Notes: generated by a model from the sequence alone, not told the origin. A stretch of 64,000 bases of DNA from Cryobacterium sp. (GCF_026786305.1 NZ_JAJAYI010000089.1:26841-90840); one strand, 5' to 3'. Positions 42,879 through 52,309 are shown, counted from the first letter of the stretch. A program made the numbers and translations.

Positions 42879-43538
42879 CTACCGCCGCAGAGCCTTGCGG
42901 GCGAGGTAGTTGCCCAAGAACTGTACGAACTGCACCAGCACGATGATCAGCAGCACGGCTGCCCAGGTCACAATCGGGTTGAACTGGCGGTAGCCGTACT
43001 GCAGCGCGAAGTTGCCGAGGCCGCCGCCGCCGACGTAGCCGGCGACCGCCGACATGTCCACGAGCGCGACGAAGATGAACGTGTAGCCGAGAATCAGCGG
43101 TCCGAGCGCTTCGGGCAGCAACACCGTGAAGATGATGCGAATCGGCCCCGCGCCAACGCTTCGCGCCGCGTCGATCACGCCGGGCGTCACGGTGAGCAGG
43201 TTCTGCTCCACGATGCGGGCCATGGCGAAAGAGGCTGCGAGCGCAATGGTGAAGATGATCGCATTGTTGCCGATGCCGCTGCCGGTGACGGCCCGGGCCA
43301 GCGGTTGCGCCGCAGCGAGAAAGATGATGAACGGAATCGGGCGGATGAAGTTGACCAGCAGGTTGAGCACGAAAAATAACGGCTTGTTCTCGAGAATGCT
43401 GCCGGCGCGGGTGAGGTAGAGCCCGAGGCCCACCAGCAGTCCGCCGAGGCCGCCGAAGAACAGGGTGAGCGCAACAATGTAGAGCGTCTCGTAGGTGGCC
43501 GTCCAGAGTTCGGGCAGCAGGTCGATGAGTGTATCCAT
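42879..43538 (-). CDS. metI: Methionine ABC importer permease
   Basis: Predicted 219-residue inner-membrane permease with five helices and the EAA-type loop EALGPLILGY preceded by SVGAGPIRIIFTVLLP. MetI features such as FVLNLLVNFIRPIPFIIFLA and VDMSAVAGYVGGGGLGNFAL are present. ATG 43538 follows the metN stop by one base; the in-frame extension to 43742 lies inside metN. Forms the importer with metN and metQ. Confidence 0.93.
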   Translation of the reverse strand: MDTLIDLLPELWTATYETLYIVALTLFFGGLGGLLVGLGLYLTRAGSILENKPLFFVLNLLVNFIRPIPFIIFLAAAQPLARAVTGSGIGNNAIIFTIALAASFAMARIVEQNLLTVTPGVIDAARSVGAGPIRIIFTVLLPEALGPLILGYTFIFVALVDMSAVAGYVGGGGLGNFALQYGYRQFNPIVTWAAVLLIIVLVQFVQFLGNYLARKALRR

Positions 43539-43539
43539 G

Positions 43540-44568
43540 TCAGCGCACCTCCGTGACGGAGGTGATCGTTCGAATGTGGGCGAGCACCTGGTCGATGACC
43601 GGGTCAGCGCCGGTGAGCGCGAGGGTGAGATGCCCGAACGGGCGCCCCTGAATTTCGTTAATGCCGCCGTAGACGACCTCGAACGCCACTCCGGCCCGCG
43701 AGAGCTCGCCGAAGACGGCCCTCTGGTCGACCGCACTGTCACGGAAGGCCAGCGTCACGATGCGGCCCCCGTGCCGCTCGCGAAGCACGGCGAGTTCGGC
43801 TGGCGAGGGAACGCCCTTGACCACGGTCGAGACGAATCGAGCGGATGCCGCGGCTTGCGGGTTCGAAAACACGTCGAAGACGGGTCCGCGCTCGATGACC
43901 CGGCCCTGGTCCATTACGGCGACCTTGGTCGCGATGGTCTGGATGACATCCATTTCGTGGGTGATCACGATGATGGTGACCCCGAATTTTGCATTCACCC
44001 GTTTCAGAAGTGCGAGCACCTCATGGGTGGTTTCCGGGTCGAGGGCGCTCGTTGCCTCGTCGGCGAGCAGGATGCTCGGCTGCGTGGCGAGGGCGCGGGC
44101 GATCCCCACGCGCTGCTTCTGGCCGCCGGAGAGCTGATCGGGAAACGACCCGGCCTTGTCGGCGAGGCCGACGAAGTCGAGCAGTTCGGCCACCCGGGCG
44201 GCGCGTTGTTCCTTGGGATACCCGGCCACTTCGAGCGGGTAGGACACATTACGGGCCACCGTGCGGGAGCCGAGCAGGTTGAACTGTTGAAAGATCATCC
44301 CAATGCCCAGGCGCACCTGGCGCAGATCGCGCTCACGCAGCACGGCGATGTTCTGCCCGTTCACCCAGATCTCGCCGGAGCTCGAACGTTCGAGGGCGTT
44401 GACGAGGCGCGCCAGGGTGCTCTTGCCGGCACCGGAGTAGCCGATTATGCCGTAAATGTCCCCGGCCTCGACGTCGAGGCTCACACCGTCGAGCGCCGTG
44501 ACACTCGCGCCGTCCTTGGTCGTGGGTGGGTATACCTTGCCCACATTGCGCAGACTGACTACAGCCAT
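43540..44568 (-). CDS. metN: Methionine ABC importer ATP-binding protein
   Basis: Predicted 342-residue ATPase. Walker A GYSGAGKSTLARLVNAL (about residue 43), signature LSGGQKQRVGIARAL and Walker B ILLADEATSALDPETT are followed by the H-loop VITHEMDVIQT. The C-terminal NIL/ACT-like domain (about 260-342) binds methionine and inhibits uptake when it is plentiful. Lies between metQ and metI. Confidence 0.95.
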   Translation of the reverse strand: MAVVSLRNVGKVYPPTTKDGASVTALDGVSLDVEAGDIYGIIGYSGAGKSTLARLVNALERSSSGEIWVNGQNIAVLRERDLRQVRLGIGMIFQQFNLLGSRTVARNVSYPLEVAGYPKEQRAARVAELLDFVGLADKAGSFPDQLSGGQKQRVGIARALATQPSILLADEATSALDPETTHEVLALLKRVNAKFGVTIIVITHEMDVIQTIATKVAVMDQGRVIERGPVFDVFSNPQAAASARFVSTVVKGVPSPAELAVLRERHGGRIVTLAFRDSAVDQRAVFGELSRAGVAFEVVYGGINEIQGRPFGHLTLALTGADPVIDQVLAHIRTITSVTEVR

Positions 44569-44614
44569 CCGTTTGCCTCGCTCACTTCATCTTCCGTGTT
44601 ACCGCTTGAAACAA

Positions 44615-44654
44615 CACCGCAGTCCCGGGCCCGTGCTCCCCCTGGACTGCGGTG
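44615..44654 (-). terminator. Hairpin between metQ and metN
   Basis: Ten-base perfect arms CACCGCAGTC (44615-44624) and GACTGCGGTG (44645-44654) around 20 bases, just after the metQ stop on the minus strand. It may attenuate transcription so that the binding protein is made in excess of the ATPase and permease. Confidence 0.55.
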
Positions 44655-44670
44655 CTCGTGAAACGGATGC

Positions 44671-45573
44671 TTACTGGGCGGCCTTGATGTCAGCCTGAAC
44701 CGCGGCGAGCGACTCGGCGAGATCGGACGCCGGGGTGGTCACCATTTCGGCGGTGTCGCCGGACACAGCGAAAACGCCATCCTGGACGGCCTGGGTGTTC
44801 TGGTAAATCTCGACGAGCTTCTGGAAGGTCTTATTGCCCTTGTCCTCGTCCCGCGAGGCGAAGACGTTGACGTACGGCAGTACGCTCGGATCGGCCGCGT
44901 CGTCGGTTGCGATGGCGTCTTCGAACTTGAGTCCGGCCTTCTCGGCGAAATCGTTGTTGATGACCGCAGCGGCGACATCGGGCAGCGAGCTTGCGGTGAG
45001 AGAGGCGTCGAGGGCCGTGACCTTGACCTTGGAGGCCGCTTCGTCGATGTCGTCGAGGCTCGAGAAGATCGTGCCGCCGTCTTTCAGCTTGATGAGTCCC
45101 TTGGACTGGAGAAGGACGAGCGCGCGGGCCTGGTTGCTGTCGTCGTCGGGCACGGCAACGGTGTCGCCCTTCACGATGTCTTTAATGTCGCTGTGCTCGG
45201 TCGAGTACAGGCCGAGCGGGAAGATGGCCGTGGCGCCGATCGGGGCCAGATTTTCGCTGCTCGCCTCGTTGTACTCGGCGAGGTAGACGATGTGTTGGAA
45301 CTGGTTGAGGTCGACCTCACCGGCGGCGAGGGCGGGGTTGACCTGCGGGTACTGCGCGAAATCTACGATCTCGATCTCGATGCCCTCGGCCGCAGCGGCT
45401 TTCGTGTAGACGGCCCAGTACGGGTCGCTGGCCCCGACGACGCCGATCTTGATGGCGTCACCGTCGGTGCCGGTGGCGGATTCGGAGGAGGCTCCGGCGC
45501 AGCCGGCCAGCAGGGCGACGAGCGGGGCAACGGCGAGCGCGGCGAGTAGTTTGTTCTTCACGGTCTTCTTCAC
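44671..45573 (-). CDS. metQ: Methionine ABC importer substrate-binding lipoprotein
   Basis: Predicted 300-residue MetQ/NlpA-type lipoprotein. The signal (basic MKKTVKNK, hydrophobic core) ends in lipobox LLAGC with the lipidated Cys at about residue 25. The mature part has IKIGVVGASDPYWAVYTKA, VDFAQYPQVNPALAAGEVDL and NQFQHIVYL, all NlpA-like. Start is GTG. It is the first gene of the metQNI unit, with a leader of about 257 bases and no recognisable SAM riboswitch. Confidence 0.93.
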   Translation of the reverse strand: MKKTVKNKLLAALAVAPLVALLAGCAGASSESATGTDGDAIKIGVVGASDPYWAVYTKAAAAEGIEIEIVDFAQYPQVNPALAAGEVDLNQFQHIVYLAEYNEASSENLAPIGATAIFPLGLYSTEHSDIKDIVKGDTVAVPDDDSNQARALVLLQSKGLIKLKDGGTIFSSLDDIDEAASKVKVTALDASLTASSLPDVAAAVINNDFAEKAGLKFEDAIATDDAADPSVLPYVNVFASRDEDKGNKTFQKLVEIYQNTQAVQDGVFAVSGDTAEMVTTPASDLAESLAAVQADIKAAQ

Positions 45574-45830
45574 GGTGATTCCTTCGGATGGGCTGGGTTT
45601 GGTATGTCTCGGGTATTACCTACAGCGGATGCCCCCGCCAACGCACAACGCAACATCAAAGAACGCATCGCGTCGACTGCTCGCGGGCAGACCGGATCCA
45701 CCGGTCAAACCAGAGGGATGCGCCCACGCGGGGCTGAAGTACCGCGGCTGCGCAGGTACCCCTTAACGATACGTGCCGAAGCTGCGACGCGTGGCCTGCA
45801 CCGACACACAGCGTCACAGCTTCTGCGACG

Positions 45831-47624
45831 TCAGCCCTCGATCAACTCGGTAAGTTCGACCCAGCGGGTTTCGAGCGTGGCGATGGTCTCTTCGAGTTCG
45901 GTCAGCTTCACGCCGAGTGCGCCAAGACCGGCGAAGTCGGACTGGTCGTGGGCGGCGAGCTTTTCGTGCTTCTGCGCGATGCGCTCCTGCAGCTTGACCA
46001 CCTTGCGGTCGATCGAGCCGAGCTCTTTCTGCGCGTTGCGCAGTTCGGCGCCGCCGAGGGTGGGGATTTTTTTGGACGAGGCGGGGGCATCCGCTGGTGA
46101 ACCGGCGGCGGGACCGGCGAGCGCCTTGCGGCGCACCTCGAGGTACTGGTCGACGCCGCCGGGCAGGTGGCGAAAGCCGCCGTCCATGACCGCGTACTGG
46201 TTGTCGGTGACGCGTTCGATCAGGTAGCGGTCGTGTGAGACGACGAGCAGAGTGCCGGGAAAGGAGTCCAGCAGGTCTTCCATGGCGGCGAGCATGTCGG
46301 TGTCGAGGTCGTTGGTGGGCTCGTCGAGGATGAGCACGTTCGGTTCGTCGAGCACGATCAGCAGCAGCTGCAAGCGCCGCTTCTGTCCACCGGAGAGGTC
46401 CTTGACCTGGGTGGTGAGCTGGGCGCTGAGAAAGCCCATGCGTTCGAGCATCTGGCCGGGGGTGATCTCCTTGCCACCGGCCATGTAGCTCGTCTTCTGA
46501 CGGCCGATGACGTCGCTGACACGGTCGTTGTGAATCTCGTCGAGTTCGAACAGCTGCTGGGTGAGCACGGCGACCTTGATTGTCTTGCCCCGCTTCACAT
46601 GGCCGGTCGTGGGCTGCAGGGTGCCCGCGACGAGATTGAGCAGGGTCGACTTACCGGCGCCGTTGACGCCCATGATGCCGGTGCGCTCCCCCGGCGCGAT
46701 GCGCCAGGTGATGTCGTTCAGCACGGTCTTGTCGCCGAACTTCACGCCGATGTCGATGAGGTCGACGACGTCCTTGCCGAGGCGCTGCATGGCCATCGAC
46801 TGCATTGAGACAGTATCGCGGGGCGGCGGCTCGTTTTCGATCAGCACGTTGGCGGCATCGATGCGGAACTTGGGCTTCGCGGTGCGGGCCGGCGCGCCGC
46901 GGCGCAGCCAGGCCAGCTCCTTCTTCATGAGGTTCTGGCGCTTGGCCTCAACCACCGAACCCATACGGTCGCGCTCGACGCGCTGCAGAATGTAGGCCGC
47001 GTAGCCGCCCTCGAAAGGCTCGATCAGGCGGTCGTGCACCTCCCAGGTCATGTTGCAGACCTCGTCGAGGAACCATCGGTCGTGGGTGACGACCACAAGT
47101 CCGCCACTCTGGGCGGCCCAACGGGTCTTGAGGTGACCGGCGAGCCAGGAAATGCCCTCCACGTCGAGGTGGTTGGTGGGCTCGTCGAGAAAGATGACGT
47201 CGTAGTCACCGATCAGCACGGCGGCGAGGGCCACCCGGCGGCGCTGGCCACCGGAGAGGTCATCGACGAGGGCGTCCCACGGAATGTCGCGCACGAGGCC
47301 GCCGATGACGTCACGCACCTTGGCATCGCCCGCCCAGACGTGTTCTTCGATGCCGCCGACGATGGTGTGGCCGACGGTCTGGCCCGAGGCGAGATCATCG
47401 GACTGGTCGAGCATGCCGATCGTGACTCCGCGACGGCGGGTGACGCGGCCCTCATCGGGCTCCATGCGACCGGCCAGCAGGCGCATGAGGGTGGACTTAC
47501 CGTCGCCGTTCTTGCCCACGACGCCGATGCGGTCGCCTTCATTGAGGCCGGCGGTGACGCTGTCGAAGATGACGCGGGTGGGGAATTCGAGGTGCAGGGA
47601 CTCAGCCCCGAGAAGATGTGCCAT
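45831..47624 (-). CDS. ABC-F family ATPase (Uup/EttA-like)
   Basis: Predicted 597-residue soluble twin-ATPase that acts on ribosomes and lacks membrane helices. The first domain has GVVGKNGDGKSTLMRLLAG and LSGGQRRRVALAAVL with FLDEPTNHLD; the second has GVNGAGKSTLLNLVAG and LSGGQKRRLQLLLIVL with ILDEPTNDLD. A charged coiled-coil C-terminus (about 510-597) resembles Uup. ATG 47624 is chosen because MAHLLGAESLHLEF fits the family. It is 75 bases downstream of ispE. Antibiotic resistance versus translation housekeeping cannot be told apart. Confidence 0.9.
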   Translation of the reverse strand: MAHLLGAESLHLEFPTRVIFDSVTAGLNEGDRIGVVGKNGDGKSTLMRLLAGRMEPDEGRVTRRRGVTIGMLDQSDDLASGQTVGHTIVGGIEEHVWAGDAKVRDVIGGLVRDIPWDALVDDLSGGQRRRVALAAVLIGDYDVIFLDEPTNHLDVEGISWLAGHLKTRWAAQSGGLVVVTHDRWFLDEVCNMTWEVHDRLIEPFEGGYAAYILQRVERDRMGSVVEAKRQNLMKKELAWLRRGAPARTAKPKFRIDAANVLIENEPPPRDTVSMQSMAMQRLGKDVVDLIDIGVKFGDKTVLNDITWRIAPGERTGIMGVNGAGKSTLLNLVAGTLQPTTGHVKRGKTIKVAVLTQQLFELDEIHNDRVSDVIGRQKTSYMAGGKEITPGQMLERMGFLSAQLTTQVKDLSGGQKRRLQLLLIVLDEPNVLILDEPTNDLDTDMLAAMEDLLDSFPGTLLVVSHDRYLIERVTDNQYAVMDGGFRHLPGGVDQYLEVRRKALAGPAAGSPADAPASSKKIPTLGGAELRNAQKELGSIDRKVVKLQERIAQKHEKLAAHDQSDFAGLGALGVKLTELEETIATLETRWVELTELIEG

Positions 47625-47699
47625 AGCTTGCAAGTTTACGGCACGACCGTAGCCGAGCCGATCGACTGCCTCCCACACCGGGCACGGTGCAGTGTGACG

Positions 47700-48635
47700 C
47701 TAGTCGTGGGTGAGGCGGGCACCGTGCACCGGGCCGGTGGCGCGCACGACGCGGAGTCGGGAGGCGGAGAGCGCGACCTGCAGTTCGAGCGCGCTGTCGG
47801 CATCCGCTACCAGAAAGGCCACGGTCGGGCCGGAGCCGGAGAGGATGCCGGCGAGCGCGCCGTTCTCTTCGCCGAGCTGCAGCACCTTGCCGAGGCCCGG
47901 TACGAGGTGCAGCGCGGGGGCCTGCAGGTCGTTATGCAGCACGTCGGCGAGCATATGCGGGTCGCCGGCCCGCAGCGCCTGCAGCACGTTCGCATCGACG
48001 GAGGGCTGATGCTCGGCCGGAAAGATGTCCTGCGCGTGGCGATCACGGTGCCGGTCGAGCTCCTGGTAGACGCCGGGCGTTGACATTCCGAAGTCGGCAA
48101 GGGCGAGCACCCACTGAAACTTTCCCTTGGCCAGGGCCGGGCTGAGCTGGTCGCCGCGGCCGGTGCCGATGGCGGTGCCGCCGGTGAAGGAGAACGGCAC
48201 GTCGGCGCCGAGCTGGGCGGCGATGGCAAGTAGCTCGTCCTTGGTGGCGCTGGTACCCCAGAGGGTATCGCAGGCGAGCAGGGTGGCTGCCGCATCGGCC
48301 GAGCCGCCACCCATTCCGCCGGCGATCGGCACGTTCTTTTCGATCTCGAGGTGAACGCCACCACGATAGCCGGCTTGGCGGGCGAGGGCTTGGGCCGCCT
48401 TGATGGCGAGGTTGCTGCCATCGGTGGCGAGGCCGGAAGTGTCAATGCTGCCGCTGAACTCCACCGAAAAGTCGCTCGCCGGGCTGGCCCGCACCTCCTC
48501 GAACAGGGAGACAGCCTGATAGGCGGTCGCGAGGTCATGATAGCCGTCTTCCATGACGGCGCCGACTTTGAGAAAGACGTTGATTTTGCCGGGCGCCCGC
48601 GCGTGCACAACGGTGGTGCCGGCGGTCGTCATCAT
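47700..48635 (-). CDS. ispE: 4-diphosphocytidyl-2-C-methyl-D-erythritol kinase
   Basis: Predicted 311-residue GHMP kinase of the MEP isoprenoid pathway, which feeds carotenoids, quinones and undecaprenyl phosphate. The start [14 protein letters not shown], the ATP-binding [20 protein letters not shown] and the late [15 protein letters not shown] are present. Adjacent ATGs at 48635 and 48632 are both possible. Follows rsmA by 48 bases, as in many actinobacteria. Confidence 0.94.
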   Translation of the reverse strand: MMTTAGTTVVHARAPGKINVFLKVGAVMEDGYHDLATAYQAVSLFEEVRASPASDFSVEFSGSIDTSGLATDGSNLAIKAAQALARQAGYRGGVHLEIEKNVPIAGGMGGGSADAAATLLACDTLWGTSATKDELLAIAAQLGADVPFSFTGGTAIGTGRGDQLSPALAKGKFQWVLALADFGMSTPGVYQELDRHRDRHAQDIFPAEHQPSVDANVLQALRAGDPHMLADVLHNDLQAPALHLVPGLGKVLQLGEENGALAGILSGSGPTVAFLVADADSALELQVALSASRLRVVRATGPVHGARLTHD

Positions 48636-48683
48636 ACTTTTAACTTAGCCCAGCCTGTCGGCTCGCACCGACCGCCGCTGCTG

Positions 48684-49685
48684 CTACGCGGGCGTCCAGA
48701 CGCGCGCAATGGCGAGAAAGTCGTGCACGGTGAGCTGCTCGCCCCGCGTCGTCGGGTCGATTCCCGCCGCCGTCATTAGAGCGGATGCCGCCGCCGAGTC
48801 TCCGAGAACGACCGACAACGACTGGCGCAGCATCTTGCGGCGCTGCTGAAAAGCCGCGTCGACGAGCGCGAAGGTCTTGAGGCGCAGCTCTTCGGATTCC
48901 AGCGGCGCGGCGCGGCGTTCGAAGGCGACAAGAATCGAGTCGACGTTCGGAACCGGCCAGAACACTTGGCGGCTCACCTTGCCAGCGGTGCGAAAATCGC
49001 CGTACCAGGCGGCTTTAACGCTGGGACTGCCGTAGATCTTATTGCCGGGCGGGGCGGCGAGGCGTTCGCCGACCTCGGCCTGCACCATGACGACACCGGA
49101 CCGAATCGACGCGAAGTGTTCGAGCAGGTAGAGCAGCACCGGCACCGAGACGTTGTAGGGCAGGTTGGCGACGAGCCGGGTGGGATCGCCGGGTAGCTCG
49201 GTGATTTTCAGGGCGTCGGCGCGGATGACCGTGAGCTGGCCACCCGGCTGCATGAGTTCGACGGTGAGCGGCAGCTGCTCGGCCAAGCGATCGTCGATTT
49301 CGACGGCGACGACGCTCGCGCCGACCTCGATCATGCCGAGGGTGAGCGAGCCGAGGCCCGGGCCGACCTCGACGACGGTGTCGCCGGGCGCGACCCGGGC
49401 GACCTTCACGATTCGCCGCACGGTATTGCCGTCGATGACGAAGTTCTGGCCGAGCTTCTTGGTCGGGTTGACGCCGAGCATTTCGGCGAGGTCTCGAATC
49501 TCGGCGGGGCCGAGGAGGGTTTTGGCTGGACCGTTGGTCGAGCTTGTCGAGACCTTGGCGTCGGCGCGGGTGGTCGCGACAGGCTCCAGCGACGGGGTGG
49601 GCTCGACGAACGGGGTCGGATTGATCGCGACAGGCTCCACCGACGGGGTGGGGTTATGCACGTCGGCACTGTGACGGCCGGTCAT
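48684..49685 (-). CDS. rsmA: 16S rRNA dimethyladenosine transferase
   Basis: Predicted 333-residue methyltransferase that dimethylates two adenines near the 3' end of 16S rRNA. The catalytic domain starts at about residue 65 (LGVNPTKKLGQNFVIDGNTV), with SAM-binding VVEVGPGLGSLTLG and the target-binding motif NLPYNVSVP. The first 60 residues are an unusual Thr/Ser/Pro/Val-rich extension (VEPVA, TPFVEPTPSLEPVATTRA) encoded by several copies of the dispersed GAGCCTGTCG element. A shorter start cannot be excluded, although the ATG overlaps the tatD stop as ATGA. Confidence 0.93.
   Translation of the reverse strand: MTGRHSADVHNPTPSVEPVAINPTPFVEPTPSLEPVATTRADAKVSTSSTNGPAKTLLGPAEIRDLAEMLGVNPTKKLGQNFVIDGNTVRRIVKVARVAPGDTVVEVGPGLGSLTLGMIEVGASVVAVEIDDRLAEQLPLTVELMQPGGQLTVIRADALKITELPGDPTRLVANLPYNVSVPVLLYLLEHFASIRSGVVMVQAEVGERLAAPPGNKIYGSPSVKAAWYGDFRTAGKVSRQVFWPVPNVDSILVAFERRAAPLESEELRLKTFALVDAAFQQRRKMLRQSLSVVLGDSAAASALMTAAGIDPTTRGEQLTVHDFLAIARVWTPA
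49536..49646. repeat. Cluster of REP-like element copies in the 5' end of rsmA
   Basis: Three related copies: GGTCGAGCTTGTCGAGACC (49536-49554), GGTCGCGACAGGCTCC (49572-49587) and ATCGCGACAGGCTCCACCGA (49624-49643), plus GGGCTCGACGAACGGGG between the last two. The element's usual inverted arrangement is partly kept. They are translated as the Thr/Pro/Val-rich leader of RsmA. Confidence 0.65.
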
Positions 49686-50647
49686 GCGAGGCCTCCGCGC
49701 GGAGTCGGGTCGGGGCGAGGGTCATCGTGGGCGGCGGTGACGGGCTCGGCGTCCCAACGCCCGTAGACCAGCTCAGTGTTGGCGGTGATTTGAGCGGAGA
49801 GCAGGGAGACATCCGTTTCGAGATGGGCGGCCATACCGCGCAGCGTGTTCGGCAGCAGGTAGGGCGCATTGGGCCGGCCGCGGTAGGGCAGGGGGGTGAG
49901 GAACGGCGCATCCGTTTCGACCAGGAGCAGGTTGCGCGGGGCGGCGAACAGAGCGGCGCGCAGGTTGTCGGCGTTTTTGAACGTGACGTTGCCGGCGAAG
50001 GACATGTACCAGCCGTGGTCGGCACACAGCCGCGCCATGTCGACGTCGCCGGAGAAACAGTGAAAGACGGTGCGTTCGGGGGCACCGACCCGCAGCAGCG
50101 TTTCGATCACGGCCTCGTGGGCGTCACGGTCGTGAATCTGCAGCGCGAGGTTGTGTTCCTTGGCGATGCGAATGTGTGCTTCGAAGGAGCGAAACTGGGC
50201 GGCGCGGCCGGCTTCGGGGGTCCGAAAGAAGTCGAGGCCGGTCTCGCCGACCGCGACCACGCGCGGCTGCCCGGCGAGTTCGTTGATCACGACGAGGGCG
50301 TCGTCGAGGGTGCCGGCCGTTTCAAGAGCGGGCGCCTCATTGGGGTGAATGGCCACGGCGGCGAGCATGCGTGGCTCGATCAGCGCCGCGGCGGCCGACC
50401 AGCGTGATGTTTCAACGTCGCCGCCGACCTGGATCACTCCGCGCACGCCGACGCTTGAGGCGCGGTCAAGCTGTTCAAGATAGCCGAGCGGATGCTCCCC
50501 GTCGGCGATTTCAAGATGGGTGTGGTTGTCGTAAACGGGAACCGTGAGTGGCTCAGGCAGCGGCGGGTAGCTCAGGTCGCGGCCCGCGGTGTTCTCGCGG
50601 CGGCGAATGGCGCTTCCGTATCCGTTGACAGGCGAGTCGCTAGCCAT
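49682..50647 (-). CDS. tatD: TatD family metal-dependent hydrolase
   Basis: Predicted 321-residue TIM-barrel hydrolase, a likely 3'-5' DNA exonuclease. Metal-binding motifs are YDNHTHLE (about residue 40), VGETGLDFFR, LQIHDRDAH, FHCFSGD and ETDAPFLTPLPYRGRPNAP. A polar N-terminal extension of about 38 residues precedes the domain. ATG 50647 overlaps the metG stop by eight bases; the frame further upstream is a shadow of metG. The unit metG–tatD–rsmA–ispE is typical. Confidence 0.92.
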   Translation of the reverse strand: MASDSPVNGYGSAIRRRENTAGRDLSYPPLPEPLTVPVYDNHTHLEIADGEHPLGYLEQLDRASSVGVRGVIQVGGDVETSRWSAAAALIEPRMLAAVAIHPNEAPALETAGTLDDALVVINELAGQPRVVAVGETGLDFFRTPEAGRAAQFRSFEAHIRIAKEHNLALQIHDRDAHEAVIETLLRVGAPERTVFHCFSGDVDMARLCADHGWYMSFAGNVTFKNADNLRAALFAAPRNLLLVETDAPFLTPLPYRGRPNAPYLLPNTLRGMAAHLETDVSLLSAQITANTELVYGRWDAEPVTAAHDDPRPDPTPRGGLA

Positions 50648-52211
50648 CGGTCGGCTCCACGAACGATTCGATGCGCGGGAACAGTGGTTCGAGGGCGCGC
50701 ACCGCAGCGCCGCCGGTCCACTCCCAGGCCCGGTCGACACGCTGGTCGGCGAGGGCTGCGTCGCCGCCGAGGGCGGTCCACAGTTTGCCGGTGGCGACCG
50801 GAAGGACCGGGGACAGCAGCACGGCGAGGGTGCCGAGTCCGCGCACGGCGGTGTGCAGCACGGTGCCGAGGCGTTCGCGGCTTTCGGGGTTCTTGGCGAG
50901 TGCCCACGGTTCCTGCAGCGTGATGTAGCCGTTGAGCTCGTCGACGAGCTCCCACACGGTGGAGAGGGCGTCGTGAATGGCGAGCTTGTCAATGGCGGCC
51001 GCCGCGGCCTCGGTCACCCGCTTTTCGGTGGCTTGAATAGCCAGGTCGTCGGTCGTGAACGCGCCGGCGGCGGGCACGACGCTGTCGCAGTAGCGCACGA
51101 CCATGGCGATCACGCGGGAGGCGAGGTTGCCGAACCCGTTGGCGAGCTCGGACTGGTATCGGGCCGACAGGTCCTCCCAGCTGAACGAGCCGTCCTGGCC
51201 GAAGCTGATGGCGCGCATGAAGTAGTAGCGAAACGCGTCGGAGCCGAAGGTATCCGTGATCTGGCTCGGGGCGATGCCGGTGAGCTTGGACTTGCTCATC
51301 TTCTCGCCGCCGACCAGCAGCCAACCGTGGCCGAATACCTGCTTGGGCACCTCGATGCCGGCGGCCATGAGCATGGCCGGCCAGATGACGGCGTGAAAAC
51401 GCAGAATGTCTTTGCCGACGATGTGTGTGGCCGGCCACCGGCTCTCGAATTCGTCATCGTTCTGGCCGTAACCGGCCGCGGTGATGTAGTTGAGCAGCGC
51501 GTCGAACCAGACGTAGACGACGTGCGATTCGTCCCACGGTACCTTGATGCCCCAGTCGAAGCTCGACCGCGAGATCGACAGGTCGCTCAGGCCGCGCTTG
51601 ACGAAAGACATGACCTCGTTGCGGGCCGCTTCCGGCTGCACAAAGTTGGGGTTCTCCTCGTACAGGGCGAGCAAACGGTCGGCGAAGGCGCTCATTTTGA
51701 AGAAGTAGTTCTTCTCGTGCAACAGCTCGACCGGCTTGGAGTGGATCGCGCAGACGGGCTGGCCGGTGTAGTCGCCGGTGCCGTCGACGAGATCGCTGGT
51801 CTGCTTGTATTCCTCGCACCCGACGCAGTAGTAGCCCTCGTACTCGCCGGTGTAGATGTGGCCCGCGTCGTGCAGGTGCTGCAGAAACTTCTGCGCGTTC
51901 ACCTCGTGGCGTTCATCGGTGGTGCGAATGAAGTCGTCGTTGGCAATGTTGACGGTCTTCAGCAGCGGCTTCCACGCGGTCTCGACCAGACGGTCGGCCC
52001 ATTCCTTCGGCGTCACACCGTTGGCGATCGCGGTGCGCAGGATCTTCTGGCCGTGTTCGTCGGTGCCGGTGAGCAGCCAGGCGTCGTCGCCCGACTGCCG
52101 GTGCCAGCGCGCGAGCACGTCGGCCGCCACCTCGGTATAGGCGTGACCGATATGCGGCACATCATTCACGTAGAAAATGGGCGTGGTGATGTAGAAAGAG
52201 CCTGCGGACAT
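50640..52211 (-). CDS. metG: Methionyl-tRNA synthetase
   Basis: Predicted 523-residue class I synthetase. HIGH motif is HIGH in NDVPHIGHAYTEVAADV, and the KMSKS loop is GGEKMSKSKLTGI at about residue 305. The zinc-binding region has YYCVGCEEYKQTSD and a single CxxC knuckle, so it is a one-knuckle form. The anticodon-binding helical domain fills the C-terminus and no tRNA-binding EMAP domain is attached. Length is normal for actinobacteria. Confidence 0.96.
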   Translation of the reverse strand: MSAGSFYITTPIFYVNDVPHIGHAYTEVAADVLARWHRQSGDDAWLLTGTDEHGQKILRTAIANGVTPKEWADRLVETAWKPLLKTVNIANDDFIRTTDERHEVNAQKFLQHLHDAGHIYTGEYEGYYCVGCEEYKQTSDLVDGTGDYTGQPVCAIHSKPVELLHEKNYFFKMSAFADRLLALYEENPNFVQPEAARNEVMSFVKRGLSDLSISRSSFDWGIKVPWDESHVVYVWFDALLNYITAAGYGQNDDEFESRWPATHIVGKDILRFHAVIWPAMLMAAGIEVPKQVFGHGWLLVGGEKMSKSKLTGIAPSQITDTFGSDAFRYYFMRAISFGQDGSFSWEDLSARYQSELANGFGNLASRVIAMVVRYCDSVVPAAGAFTTDDLAIQATEKRVTEAAAAAIDKLAIHDALSTVWELVDELNGYITLQEPWALAKNPESRERLGTVLHTAVRGLGTLAVLLSPVLPVATGKLWTALGGDAALADQRVDRAWEWTGGAAVRALEPLFPRIESFVEPTDG

Positions 52212-52309
52212 GCGTTCATCTTATGCGGCGGGGGCCGGCCGTCTGGCCCTGTTACGCCCGGCGCGTGCCGATCAGCTCCGGAGTCAGCCCAGGGGATCAG
52301 CCGAGAGGG

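Noticed and set aside
45574-45830. Possible SAM riboswitch before metQ
   Set aside because: No recognisable S-box, SAM-II or SAM-IV core; left as an unresolved leader.
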